Source: Candidatus Woesearchaeota archaeon (lineage in GTDB: Archaea; Nanobdellota; Nanobdellia; Woesearchaeales; WJIZ01). From it: a stretch of 17,639 nucleotides of DNA. Under the pieces are notes generated by a model. The model did no database searches and was not told where the DNA came from. It saw nothing but the letters and a program-made list of their open reading frames with translations. The position numbers and the translations under genes were made by a program. The DNA is taken from assembly GCA_018303575.1 (NCBI GenBank), contig JAGVXW010000002.1, positions 1-17,639 on the forward strand, given 5' to 3'. Positions 6,452 through 13,549 of this stretch are shown here, piece by piece (position 1 is the first letter of the stretch; every line of letters starts with the position of its first letter).

Positions 6452-7324
6452 ATGGACGGACGAAGACTTACCCGAAGAGCACTCCTGGGCCTTGCCGCGC
6501 TGGTCTTTACGGATCTCGCGCTTGAGACCGAGGGCGCAGGGCTGTATTCGATGTACCGGAGAAAAAGGGAAGCGGCCGGGCGCTTCGACCGCGCGCTGCA
6601 GTATCTCGCTTTCTTCGGGCTGGAGCCCGAAGCCGAACGGCGGGGCGACCGCGTGCTCATCATCGTCGGGGAGCGTAACCAGGGCCTGCCAGCGGCAGAC
6701 TATACTGAACTTGTCGCCCGGCTCAAGAGAGACATAGGCGCGGAGCAGGCTTTTGTTGAGGATGTCTCACGCGATGTGCGCTCCTGCCAGGATTTGCATG
6801 CTTGGATGCGTGGCCTGTATCGGGAGGTCGGCGCGGATTCCTTTCCGGAGACGGAGCACGGCGCGGAGCTCTACCTGGCCCTCAGCCGCGTGGTGGAAAC
6901 GCACGGTGTGGAGGAGCCGGAACTGTATCTCGAAACGCGCCTCGTCAAGAGAATCGCGGAGCTGCATGAGGCCTGGCTCCAGGATTCTTCCGTCCCTGAG
7001 GATGTAGCCCGCGCCTGCCTCGGAAAGCTCAAGACAATCTCCTACGGGAACCTGTCGGGACTGAACGGGAGCCAGGTGATGGCGCTGGCCGAGGACGCCA
7101 GCCGCCAGGCCCCCTGGCTGGCTTTTTATGACGGCAATCCTGCCATCGCGTCTTCCGTGAATGCGAGGCTTGACGGCCTGGGCCTTTTCATCGCGGACCG
7201 GCGCAGGGCCCGGTCGGACGCGCTTATGGACATGCGCTCCACGGCCGAGGAACAGATAAACGCGATGGGCATCAGCACCATCTACCTCAAGCCGGGAAGC
7301 GTCGAGAAATTCTTAAGGAAATAG
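6452..7324 (+). CDS. Unknown protein with Tat-like N terminus and a GERN motif
   Basis: This 290-residue protein starts MDGRRLTRRALLGLAALVF, a twin-arginine followed by a short hydrophobic run, as in a Tat signal or N-terminal anchor. A compact domain follows: DRVLIIVGERNQGLP (66-80), FVEDVSRDVR (101-110), and a C-terminal ADRRRARSDALMDM (248-261) before a final ISTIYLKPGSVEKFL strand and helix. The order strand-GExH-like, internal acidic motif, then R-rich helix recalls the TraB/Tiki and ChaN/EreA-like fold group, but the hallmark His is Asn here. That assignment is weak. The gene lies eight bases before the next promoter and is transcribed in the same direction as the protease gene that follows. 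Confidence 0.65.
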   Translation: MDGRRLTRRALLGLAALVFTDLALETEGAGLYSMYRRKREAAGRFDRALQYLAFFGLEPEAERRGDRVLIIVGERNQGLPAADYTELVARLKRDIGAEQAFVEDVSRDVRSCQDLHAWMRGLYREVGADSFPETEHGAELYLALSRVVETHGVEEPELYLETRLVKRIAELHEAWLQDSSVPEDVARACLGKLKTISYGNLSGLNGSQVMALAEDASRQAPWLAFYDGNPAIASSVNARLDGLGLFIADRRRARSDALMDMRSTAEEQINAMGISTIYLKPGSVEKFLRK

Positions 7325-7332
7325 GCAAACGC

Positions 7333-7340
7333 ATTTAAAC
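7333..7340 (+). promoter_or_regulatory. TATA box, leaderless promoter for the presenilin-like gene
   Basis: ATTTAAAC is centred 25.5 bases before the ATG at 7362, starting eight bases after the preceding stop. Confidence 0.65.
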
Positions 7341-7361
7341 ATCGGCTCTCGGTTTTAGGAC

Positions 7362-8264
7362 ATGAAGCACACGCTCCGCGTCACCCTTCTTCTTGTCGGG
7401 ATGTTCATTGTGAGCCAGCTCATCGGGCTGGGGATTCTCGGGCAATATGTGGACAAGCCGGCGCTGGAGCAGGGCAAGGTCACGTTTTCCGAATTGCCTT
7501 ACGTCGAGCGGCCGCAGATGGAGGAGACAGAATCGTTCTGGTTCATCCTCGGGGCGCTGCTCGCCGGGACTTTGCTCGTATTGGTGCTCATCGCGTTCAG
7601 GCGCATCTGGCTGTGGAAGCTGTGGTTCTTCCTGAGCGTGCTGTTCTGTTTGACTGTCGCTTTGGCGGCTTTTCTTGAGCCGGTGGCCGCGCTCGTATTG
7701 GCGGCGATGCTGGCCTGGCTCAAGCTCTTCAAGCCGCACGTGCTGGTGCACAATCTCACCGAGCTGCTCATCTATCCCGGGCTGGCGGCAATCTTCGTTC
7801 CTGTGCTTTCCGTGCGCGTCATGTTCCTTTTGCTCGTCATCATTTCCCTCTATGATTTCTACGCAGTCTGGCAGAGCAAGCACATGGTGAAGATCGCCGA
7901 GTTCAGCAAAGAGACAAACGTGTTCGCTGGATTGAATATTCCCTATCCTTCCAAGAAAAAGGGGCAGAAAAAAATTCCAATGGATAAGCGATCCTCGCTG
8001 CCAGCCGTCGGGATGAAGAATGCGCTTCTCGGCGGCGGGGACATCGGCTTCCCGCTGCTGTTCACTGGCGCGGTGTTCAAGGGTCTTGTCTTAGAGCATG
8101 GGCTTTGGGAGGGATTCCTTAGGGCGCTGCCCATTCCTTTTGTGGCTGGACTGGCGCTCTTCCTGCTCTTTGTGTACGGAAAGAAAGACCGCTATTACCC
8201 GGCGATACCGTTTTTGACTTTGGGCTGCGCCTTGGGCTGGCTCATCGTCTATTTCGTCGGCTGA
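7362..8264 (+). CDS. Presenilin/signal-peptide-peptidase-like intramembrane aspartyl protease
   Basis: This 300-residue polytopic membrane protein has about nine hydrophobic segments. It carries the signature of GxGD aspartyl proteases (MEROPS A22): a transmembrane Tyr-Asp in SLYDFYAV (D165), GGGDIGFP (224-231, D227) in a later helix, and a C-terminal PAL-like motif PAIP (280-283) before the last helix. A hydrophilic loop of about 45 residues lies between the two catalytic helices (170-218), as in archaeal presenilin homologues. It probably cleaves single-pass membrane proteins or leftover signal peptides within the bilayer; its substrate is unknown. The start is leaderless. The 3' end overlaps the convergent MBL gene by 16 bases. 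Confidence 0.88.
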   Translation: MKHTLRVTLLLVGMFIVSQLIGLGILGQYVDKPALEQGKVTFSELPYVERPQMEETESFWFILGALLAGTLLVLVLIAFRRIWLWKLWFFLSVLFCLTVALAAFLEPVAALVLAAMLAWLKLFKPHVLVHNLTELLIYPGLAAIFVPVLSVRVMFLLLVIISLYDFYAVWQSKHMVKIAEFSKETNVFAGLNIPYPSKKKGQKKIPMDKRSSLPAVGMKNALLGGGDIGFPLLFTGAVFKGLVLEHGLWEGFLRALPIPFVAGLALFLLFVYGKKDRYYPAIPFLTLGCALGWLIVYFVG

Positions 8265-9016
8265 ATCTCCATGCCGTCCTTGGCGGCGAGGCAGCTGACG
8301 CCGGTTTTCCTCTGGATCTCCCGGACTTCGTACAATGGGTCGGCCTTGTGCAAGTCGTTCGCGAAATGCGTGATGACGGCGAGGCGGGGCCTCACTTTCT
8401 CCAGAATGAGTGGGACATCCTCCAAGCAGAGGTTATAGCTGTCTTTCACCTTATTCGGGACGTTGAGGATGAGGACATGGCAGCCCAGATACTGCTCCAC
8501 CAGGTCAGGGCTGTAGACAGTGTCGCCGGAATAGACGACGGTAAGTTCAGGGTGGATGAACTTGAAGCCGAGGCTGTTGGGCTCATTATGGCGGGCGGTG
8601 AGCGTGCGGATCTCGACGTCATTGATCGCGAGCTGCATGTTCCTGTCGACGGCGATGTAGCGCTCCAATAGAGAACGGTGATAGGGGGTGATGATGGCAG
8701 GATACTCTTCCGTGCCATTGAGCGCGGTCTTGTTCGCGACGAGCACGCCCTTCTTATCAAGGCCGTCATAGGACATGGCCTCGATGACAGCGTTGACATC
8801 ATTGGCGTGATGGGTGTGGCAGTGGCTGAGGAGGATAGCGGTAGTATCCCTCACGCTGATGCCGAACTCCGCCGCCTTGATGACGGCGCCGACTCCCGGG
8901 TCGATATGGAACTGATTCTGGCCAAGCTTCAGGATGATGCCTGCCGAGGAGCGGAGGCCCTTGCCGACGACTCCCGCGCCTGTCCCGGTGCCGAGAAAGT
9001 GGAGGGATGCAACCAT
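8249..9016 (-). CDS. MBL-fold hydrolase, RNase Z-like, with HxHxHH metal motif
   Basis: Started at the internal Met, the protein is 255 residues and begins MVASLHFLGTGTG, the opening strand of RNase Z-like MBL proteins. Metal-site elements are HIDPG (37-41), SHCHTHHAND (64-73), ARHNEPNSLGFKF, YSGDT and THFAND. In the first histidine motif the usual HxHxDH reads HCHTHH, replacing the metal-binding/catalytic Asp with His, so standard tRNA 3'-processing activity is uncertain. A phosphodiesterase or other hydrolase role is possible. An ATG at 9049 would add 11 residues, but the TATA box at 9039-9046 falls inside that extension and is spaced for 9016. The 3' end overlaps the protease gene. Confidence 0.85.
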   Translation of the reverse strand: MVASLHFLGTGTGAGVVGKGLRSSAGIILKLGQNQFHIDPGVGAVIKAAEFGISVRDTTAILLSHCHTHHANDVNAVIEAMSYDGLDKKGVLVANKTALNGTEEYPAIITPYHRSLLERYIAVDRNMQLAINDVEIRTLTARHNEPNSLGFKFIHPELTVVYSGDTVYSPDLVEQYLGCHVLILNVPNKVKDSYNLCLEDVPLILEKVRPRLAVITHFANDLHKADPLYEVREIQRKTGVSCLAAKDGMEIQPTK

Positions 9017-9038
9017 TATTGAGTAAAAGCTGGCGAAA

Positions 9039-9046
9039 TTAATAAA
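9039..9046 (-). promoter_or_regulatory. TATA box that decides the MBL gene start
   Basis: Minus-strand TTTATTAA is centred 26.5 bases before the ATG at 9016. Confidence 0.6.
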
Positions 9047-9106
9047 CATTATGATGGAAACTGGATGTCAGTTGTGGAAATTGTGTGTGTATTCACTACT
9101 AGAAAG

Positions 9107-9114
9107 TTTTAAAA
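9107..9114 (+). promoter_or_regulatory. TATA box, leaderless promoter for the 565-residue orphan
   Basis: TTTTAAAA is centred 27.5 bases before the ATG at 9138. It lies inside the extension that would result from starting at 9051. Confidence 0.6.
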
Positions 9115-9137
9115 GGATGGAAGGATCCCTTCTTGCC

Positions 9138-10835
9138 ATGAGCTTAGAAGAGAGAGTGGTGCTTAGCACCCCGAAAGGCACGTTCCGCGCAGACCGCAAG
9201 GCTACTGTTATCGTGGAGTCGGGGACCCCGGAAGAGAGCAGGCCTCTTGAGAAGCTCGCGGAAGATGTGATGCGCAGCGACCTCATAGGCGTCCATGCAG
9301 AAGGAATCGACCTCACCTTAGATGAGATCAAAAGAGACTACGCAAGCGATCCGGTGTATATGCGCTCAAAAAGAGAGGTCGTAACTGAAACCCGCGAAGG
9401 CAGGGAAATCCCGGTCTTTCGGCAATGGTTAATTCGGGCTCTAGCTCCCCGTGCGCGTGTGATCGTGGATGAGCGCAAGACCTTGATGCTTGATGGCCAG
9501 GATTACACAAAAGAAGAATATGCAGCGATGCTTTCTGTGCTCCGAACAATCGTCAATGCCAACGTACCATCAGAAGGAATTATCGCCGATTCGACAATGC
9601 GAGAATGGCTCCATGCTGGCTACGGTACTGGAGCGAGCTATGCCCCCCGTGACTGGGACGTTTTCCGCCGACTCAGCGCAATTGATATCCCTGAGGATCC
9701 CGTATTCTCAAGGGCTTTTGAGAGCAAGGAGCATGCGAACGGATTCTATTTTTCCCATGGAGATTACGTGAACGCCCATCAAGTAGCGCGCAGAGCAAGA
9801 GGCTTCCTGAATAGGGAAGATCCCTGGCCAGAACATACGTCCAATGGAAACTTACGCATGTTCGGGCAGCGCGATCGGCTCAGAATGCTCTATGAACGCC
9901 ACGGCATGAGGGTGCGGGATCACGTTGTCTTCGTTCCAGTAGAGAGTGTACGTATCGAATGCCCTTCAGGCAGAGGCCCACCTTCACGGCCCGAGCCGGT
10001 ATTCCGACGAGGCCTTATCCCCGAACTGGAAGGAAGCTCAAGCGACTATCGGGCAATCATGGAAGAATGGCACGCGCTCTCCAATATGATCAGCGATGGC
10101 TTGCATCAGTTTCTCTACAAAGGAGATTACATCTCTGGAGAGCCACGGATTAAACGGTTCTCGGTGCTAGCGACTGCTGAAGAAATCATTGTGACACTGC
10201 TCAAAACAGATCCTACTATTGAGGCGACCAAGCGCCTTTATCACGATAAGCTGGGCGAGCCTCTTGACAAGTCCGAAGTGATCGTAGGCGACGCGGTGGC
10301 GGCCTTTACCATGTTCTACAACGCCGGCACTCTTGACAGCCAGATGGGCGTGCCAAACGGCACCTGGCTGCAGGCTGTGAGCACGATGCGCCGCAGAGCA
10401 GCTATCCTCCCACGTTGCCACTATAATCTGCTTGCAAATACGAATATTCTCAATATGGTGTGCCGTGCGCTTGAAAGTGCTTCTCTGGATAGAGCGCAAC
10501 GCAGAACGTATGAAAGAGCAAAGCAAAACTTGGAAGCTGAACGCCCGGCCCTTGAGGGACGTGTTGCGCGCTACCATCTGCAGGAGACCTATGAACGATC
10601 GCCTTCAGCCATGATGCGCATGCTTGTCAACCGTGGCCTTATGGAACCTTCAGCAGATAATTCGTTTGACCGTGCTGAAGTGCGGGACAAGATGAGAGAA
10701 GGCACCAAGTACCATTTCCTGCGGCAGGAGAGAGCCCTTGCACTGCTTGAACGCGCTGGGACTCCGTTAGCGATTCGTCTCTCCCATCCTACGAATAGGT
10801 ATGTTCCCGTAACGAACTCCGGCCTGAGCCGCTAA
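9138..10835 (+). CDS. Large hypothetical protein, 565 residues, no recognised family
   Basis: The start at 9138 (MSLEERVVLSTPKGTFRADR) is preferred over the in-frame ATG at 9051 because the TATA box lies between them with leaderless spacing. The predicted protein is soluble, basic and rich in Arg and Glu, without membrane segments or a signal peptide. An early part (about 40-150) has LDLTLDEIKRDY-like acidic helical stretches, and a middle part contains GYGTGASYAPRDWDVFRRL and FYFSHGDYVNAHQVARRARG. A mostly helical C-terminal half includes EEIIVTLLKTDP and many Arg-rich helices. I see no nuclease, ATPase or methyltransferase signature. Its stop TAA is immediately followed by the SRP RNA promoter. 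Length and uninterrupted frame make it a confident gene of unknown role. Confidence 0.8.
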   Translation: MSLEERVVLSTPKGTFRADRKATVIVESGTPEESRPLEKLAEDVMRSDLIGVHAEGIDLTLDEIKRDYASDPVYMRSKREVVTETREGREIPVFRQWLIRALAPRARVIVDERKTLMLDGQDYTKEEYAAMLSVLRTIVNANVPSEGIIADSTMREWLHAGYGTGASYAPRDWDVFRRLSAIDIPEDPVFSRAFESKEHANGFYFSHGDYVNAHQVARRARGFLNREDPWPEHTSNGNLRMFGQRDRLRMLYERHGMRVRDHVVFVPVESVRIECPSGRGPPSRPEPVFRRGLIPELEGSSSDYRAIMEEWHALSNMISDGLHQFLYKGDYISGEPRIKRFSVLATAEEIIVTLLKTDPTIEATKRLYHDKLGEPLDKSEVIVGDAVAAFTMFYNAGTLDSQMGVPNGTWLQAVSTMRRRAAILPRCHYNLLANTNILNMVCRALESASLDRAQRRTYERAKQNLEAERPALEGRVARYHLQETYERSPSAMMRMLVNRGLMEPSADNSFDRAEVRDKMREGTKYHFLRQERALALLERAGTPLAIRLSHPTNRYVPVTNSGLSR

Positions 10836-10843
10836 CTTTAAAA
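10836..10843 (+). promoter_or_regulatory. TATA box of the SRP RNA gene
   Basis: CTTTAAAA is centred 26.5 bases upstream of G10866, the first base that pairs in the terminal SRP helix. It directly abuts the stop codon of the upstream gene. Confidence 0.7.
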
Positions 10844-10865
10844 GCACGCTTTCATTCGTATTTCC

Positions 10866-11138
10866 GGGCAGACTAGGCCGGTGGGGCAGCCCTCCATTGT
10901 CACCGCAAACGGGCTTCATGGCGGGGCCGAAGCTGTTGGGGCGGTGCCGTGTGTTCGGCGCCAGCCTTGCCCGGACGTTGACGCTCTGTCCCCTGGGATT
11001 GATTGCCCCAGGAATCTGGTCAGGCCAGGAATGGAGCAGCCATAACTGAGACAGTCGGTGTCCAGGGGGATGCGGAGCCGAGAAACGGCGAGGATCCACT
11101 GTTGCCGGAGCATTGCATCCACCTTTGGCACGTCTGCC
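10866..11138 (+). ncRNA. ffs: Archaeal signal recognition particle RNA (7S RNA)
   Basis: The roughly 273-base RNA contains the universal helix 8 core at 11018-11041: GGTCAGG, the GGAA tetraloop flanked by CCA and TGG, then AGCAGCC, where SRP54 binds. Just 5' of it, CCTGGG (10992-10997) and CCCAGG (11007-11012) form a hairpin consistent with helix 6, the SRP19 site. The 5' Alu-like part has the archaeal GGCCGG...TTGTCACCGC...GGCGGGGCCGAAG pattern. The ends pair as helix 1: GGCAGAC (10867-10873) with GTCTGCC (11132-11138). TATA spacing and a downstream T tract agree with both ends. It scaffolds the particle that targets nascent membrane and secreted proteins to the Sec translocon. Confidence 0.93.
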
Positions 11139-11152
11139 TATTTTTCTCTTTC
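11139..11152 (+). terminator. T-rich terminator after SRP RNA
   Basis: The sequence TATTTTTCTCTTTC directly follows the closing helix of the SRP RNA, a typical archaeal oligo-T terminator. Confidence 0.7.
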
Positions 11153-11192
11153 AGATTCTTCTGGATTCCATGACGGCGGCTTTAATCGCAAA

Positions 11193-11200
11193 CTATAAGA
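11193..11200 (+). promoter_or_regulatory. TATA box, leaderless promoter for the YycJ-like gene
   Basis: CTATAAGA is centred 26.5 bases before the ATG at 11223. Its end overlaps one arm of an 8-bp inverted repeat, AGATTCTT (11153-11160) and AAGAATCT (11197-11204). Confidence 0.6.
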
Positions 11201-11222
11201 ATCTCCGGCTTGAGGAAGTGGC

Positions 11223-12026
11223 ATGCAATTTACCTCCCTCGCTTCCGGCAGCTCTGGAAATTGCTGTCTTGTGAGCTCCAAACAGGGGGATCTTCTCGTT
11301 GACGCCGGAATCCATTTGCGAGAGATCAAGCGAAGGCTGTCTGCCATCGGGAAAGATTTGGACAACGTGCAGAGCTGCCTGCTCTCGCACGAGCATTCGG
11401 ACCATGTCAAGGGCGCGGCAAAACTGCTGGACGCCGGCATTCCGATGTTCGCGAACCGGGGCACGGCTAAGGCGATGGGATTGACAGGAGCGCGGCTCTT
11501 CTCTACAGATGAGGCGTTTGAGTTTCTCGGAATGAAGATTTTTCCGTTCTCCACAAGCCATGATGCGATTGAGCCTGTCGGTTTCACGTTGCGAGAAGGG
11601 ACGCAATCCCTCAGCATCCTGACAGACGTAGGATATGTGTCAAGAAATGTAGTGGAGAGTGTCAAGTTAGCGCAAGCGGTTGTCCTCGAGGCGAACCATG
11701 ATGTCTTCATGCTCAAGCGGGGGCCGTATCCTGAGGAACTGAAGCAGCGGATTCTCGGGAAGAAAGGGCACCTGAGCAATTATGAGGGAGCATTATTGCT
11801 GTTGGAGCATGGCTCTCCGGCACTGCGGCATATCGTTCTGGGCCATCTGAGCGAGACGAACAATTCCCCAAAGGTTGCACTGCAAACGTTCAAGAGCATC
11901 TTGCAAGAGAGGCAGGATTTGCAGGATGTGCAGATCCATGTCGCGAGCCCGGATAAAGCGCTGCCGCTGCTTGACCTCGGGCAAAAGCCTTATAAAATCC
12001 CCTCTTTTCTTTGTGCGAATGGCTGA
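11223..12026 (+). CDS. MBL-fold hydrolase, YycJ/WalJ-like
   Basis: This 267-residue protein is a metallo-beta-lactamase-fold hydrolase. The N terminus FTSLASGSSGNC with LLVDAG (24-29) is characteristic of the YycJ/WalJ/VicX group. The metal motif HEHSDH (56-61) is intact, followed by STSHDAIEPVGF, ILTDVGYVS, LEANHD and GHLSETNNS, supplying the later His and Asp ligands. Bacterial YycJ is a nuclease-like exonuclease associated with DNA repair; in archaea the substrate is not established. The start is leaderless. Its last eight bases overlap the start of the dehydrogenase gene, whose TATA box lies within this coding region, so both may be independently transcribed despite the overlap. Confidence 0.9.
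   Translation: MQFTSLASGSSGNCCLVSSKQGDLLVDAGIHLREIKRRLSAIGKDLDNVQSCLLSHEHSDHVKGAAKLLDAGIPMFANRGTAKAMGLTGARLFSTDEAFEFLGMKIFPFSTSHDAIEPVGFTLREGTQSLSILTDVGYVSRNVVESVKLAQAVVLEANHDVFMLKRGPYPEELKQRILGKKGHLSNYEGALLLLEHGSPALRHIVLGHLSETNNSPKVALQTFKSILQERQDLQDVQIHVASPDKALPLLDLGQKPYKIPSFLCANG
11990..11997 (+). promoter_or_regulatory. TATA box for the dehydrogenase, inside the upstream CDS
   Basis: TTATAAAA is centred 25.5 bases before the ATG at 12019 and lies within the 3' end of the YycJ-like gene. Confidence 0.65.
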
Positions 12027-13386
12027 CATTGGCGCTGAGGCGACGATCCACGACATCTGCCTGAAACTCGAAGAGTTCGCGAGGAACCAGGACGACATCT
12101 TCTATCTCAGCTTCAGGGCGGACGGAACAAGCGACGCGTGGCGGGTGCAGAACGCGGGCGACGGAAAGAAGGGAAGCGCGCTCCCGGGATTCTCACAACT
12201 CAAGGACATCGTGTTCACGGACACGGCCAACCAAACCCGGATGACGCTGATGCAGTATTTCAAGAAGTACACGTTCAATCCGAAGAAAGGGGATGGCGAG
12301 ATCGTCGTCGCTTACGATGGCAGGACACGCACGATGCACATCATCGGCGTGCACGACAGCAGCCTCGGCAAGGCGGTCGGCGGGCTGAGGGAGAAAGACT
12401 ACTCGACTTTCGACTCCATGCTGACCGACGTGCTCAGGTTGTCCAGGGGGATGACCTACAAGGCGGCGGCGGCGGACACAAAATCGGGCGGCGGAAAAGG
12501 AACCAGGACAGTGCCGAAAGGGGTGAGATCTGAGGCCAACTTCAGCACCGCAAGGATCTGTAATTTCATGAATGTGGGCCGGGATGCTCGCGGGGTTCAG
12601 CGCATCGTGATCGCCGAGGACAGCAACACCACGTGCAATGACGTGGACGAAATCGACACCATCTGCCCGGATACGGCCTGCAAGAGCCTCAACCGCGGCG
12701 GCAGCGGCCCTCCCTCGCCTATCACCGCGATCGGCGTGTATCACGCGGCCAAAGCCGGCGCTGAGTTCGCCTTCCCTGATAAGACCTTGAACAATAAGGT
12801 TGTGCTGCTTTCCGGCGTTGGGCAAGTTGGCTATGAATTGGCCAAAAACTTCATCTTCAATGGCGTAAAAAAAGTGATCTGCGCTGAGATGAGCCAGGAG
12901 CGCATGGACTGGGTCAAGAAGCAGTTCGAGCGCATGGGCAAGACTGACAGGATCGAGTTTATGGTTTATACAAAGGAGGAACTGGGCAACCAGAAGTTCC
13001 TCCACGATTTGGCGAACGAGATCGATATCTTCGCTCCCTGCGCGCTGGGAAGGAGCATCAATGACACGAACATCGAGGCCATCAGGGGAACCCGGCTGAA
13101 ACTGATCTGCGGGGCTGAGAACAACCAGCTGGCGGATGAGGAGAAGCATGGCAGGATGCTGCAGGAGATGGGCATCATCTATGTGCCTGATTTTGTCGCG
13201 AACGCCGGCGGGCTGATTAACGCGGTGAGAGAGCTCAACGGCAGGATGTTCCTGCTCTCTGATGTCGTGGAACACACCAAGAAGGTGTACGACACCACCA
13301 AAAAAGTGCTGGAGATGGCCAAAAAGGAGAAGATCCCGACCTATCTCGCGGCGAATAAATTAGCGGAAAGCAGGTTCTTGAAGTGA
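12019..13386 (+). CDS. Leucine/phenylalanine/valine dehydrogenase family protein
   Basis: This 455-residue protein belongs to the ELFV amino-acid dehydrogenases, which reversibly deaminate amino acids to 2-oxo acids using NAD(P). GVHDSSLGKAVGGLR (110-124), MTYKAAAADTKSGGGK (145-160) with the substrate-site and catalytic lysines K148 and K160, and AED (199-201) with the catalytic Asp match leucine dehydrogenase. A Rossmann GVGQVG (266-271) follows, then DIFAPCALG, GAENNQL and NAGGLIN. About 105 residues precede the HDxxLG motif, roughly 70 more than in typical leucine dehydrogenases, giving an N-terminal extension of unknown role. The start at 12019 is fixed by the TATA box; the frame also extends upstream within the previous gene, but no supported start is there. 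Confidence 0.9.
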   Translation: MADIGAEATIHDICLKLEEFARNQDDIFYLSFRADGTSDAWRVQNAGDGKKGSALPGFSQLKDIVFTDTANQTRMTLMQYFKKYTFNPKKGDGEIVVAYDGRTRTMHIIGVHDSSLGKAVGGLREKDYSTFDSMLTDVLRLSRGMTYKAAAADTKSGGGKGTRTVPKGVRSEANFSTARICNFMNVGRDARGVQRIVIAEDSNTTCNDVDEIDTICPDTACKSLNRGGSGPPSPITAIGVYHAAKAGAEFAFPDKTLNNKVVLLSGVGQVGYELAKNFIFNGVKKVICAEMSQERMDWVKKQFERMGKTDRIEFMVYTKEELGNQKFLHDLANEIDIFAPCALGRSINDTNIEAIRGTRLKLICGAENNQLADEEKHGRMLQEMGIIYVPDFVANAGGLINAVRELNGRMFLLSDVVEHTKKVYDTTKKVLEMAKKEKIPTYLAANKLAESRFLK

Positions 13387-13490
13387 TGGTTCCCGAAAAA
13401 ACTAGGGGGTAACGTATGTTACCATGTGGGAAATTCTTTCTATATTGAAAAAAGATGAAAATGCGCTCTATGGCCGCTTTTTGCATTAAT
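13387..13490 (+). other. Intergenic segment with nested inverted repeat
   Basis: No gene was found here. Just after the dehydrogenase stop, GGTAAC (13408-13413) and GTTACC (13418-13423) form a perfect 6-bp hairpin with a GTAT loop, enclosed by TTCCC (13390-13394) and GGGAA (13428-13432). It could fold at the 3' end of the dehydrogenase mRNA or bind a dimeric regulator. The remainder is AT-rich. Confidence 0.4.
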
Positions 13491-13498
13491 TTTATATA
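13491..13498 (+). promoter_or_regulatory. TATA box for the TRAM gene
   Basis: TTTATATA is centred 26.5 bases before G13521, giving a 40-base leader rather than a leaderless mRNA. Confidence 0.6.
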
Positions 13499-13511
13499 CC
13501 CCCTTCCACCC

Positions 13512-13549
13512 CTCCTGTATGCGCCAGGTGGCGCTATACTAGACAGGAG
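13512..13549 (+). promoter_or_regulatory. Structured promoter/leader of the TRAM gene
   Basis: CTCCTGT (13512-13518) and ACAGGAG (13543-13549) form a 7-bp inverted repeat enclosing a GC hairpin, GCGCC (13521-13525) / GGCGC (13530-13534). The right outer arm contains the GGAG Shine-Dalgarno site, 11 bases before the ATG. If transcription starts at 13521 the mRNA begins with the GC hairpin and the outer repeat is a DNA-level feature. If it starts a few bases earlier, the outer stem would mask the ribosome site. Confidence 0.5.

Noticed and set aside
7335..7883. A 182-codon minus-strand frame rich in His, Glu and Gln
   Set aside because: It is antisense to the presenilin-like gene; the odd composition is the complement of Leu/Val-rich membrane codons.
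9081..9090. TGTGTGTGT microsatellite-like run
   Set aside because: It is only a few repeat units and probably chance.
10767..11131. Minus-strand frames across the SRP RNA
   Set aside because: The DNA here is explained by a structured RNA with helix 8 and terminal pairing.
11138..11779. A 213-codon minus-strand frame opposite the YycJ-like gene
   Set aside because: It mirrors the MBL coding region, has no promoter, and its translation has low-complexity Ser/Pro/Arg character.
12193..13275. A 360-codon open frame antisense to the dehydrogenase
   Set aside because: The plus strand encodes an unmistakable dehydrogenase with all catalytic motifs. The antisense frame is a by-product of GC-rich codons and shows no family features.
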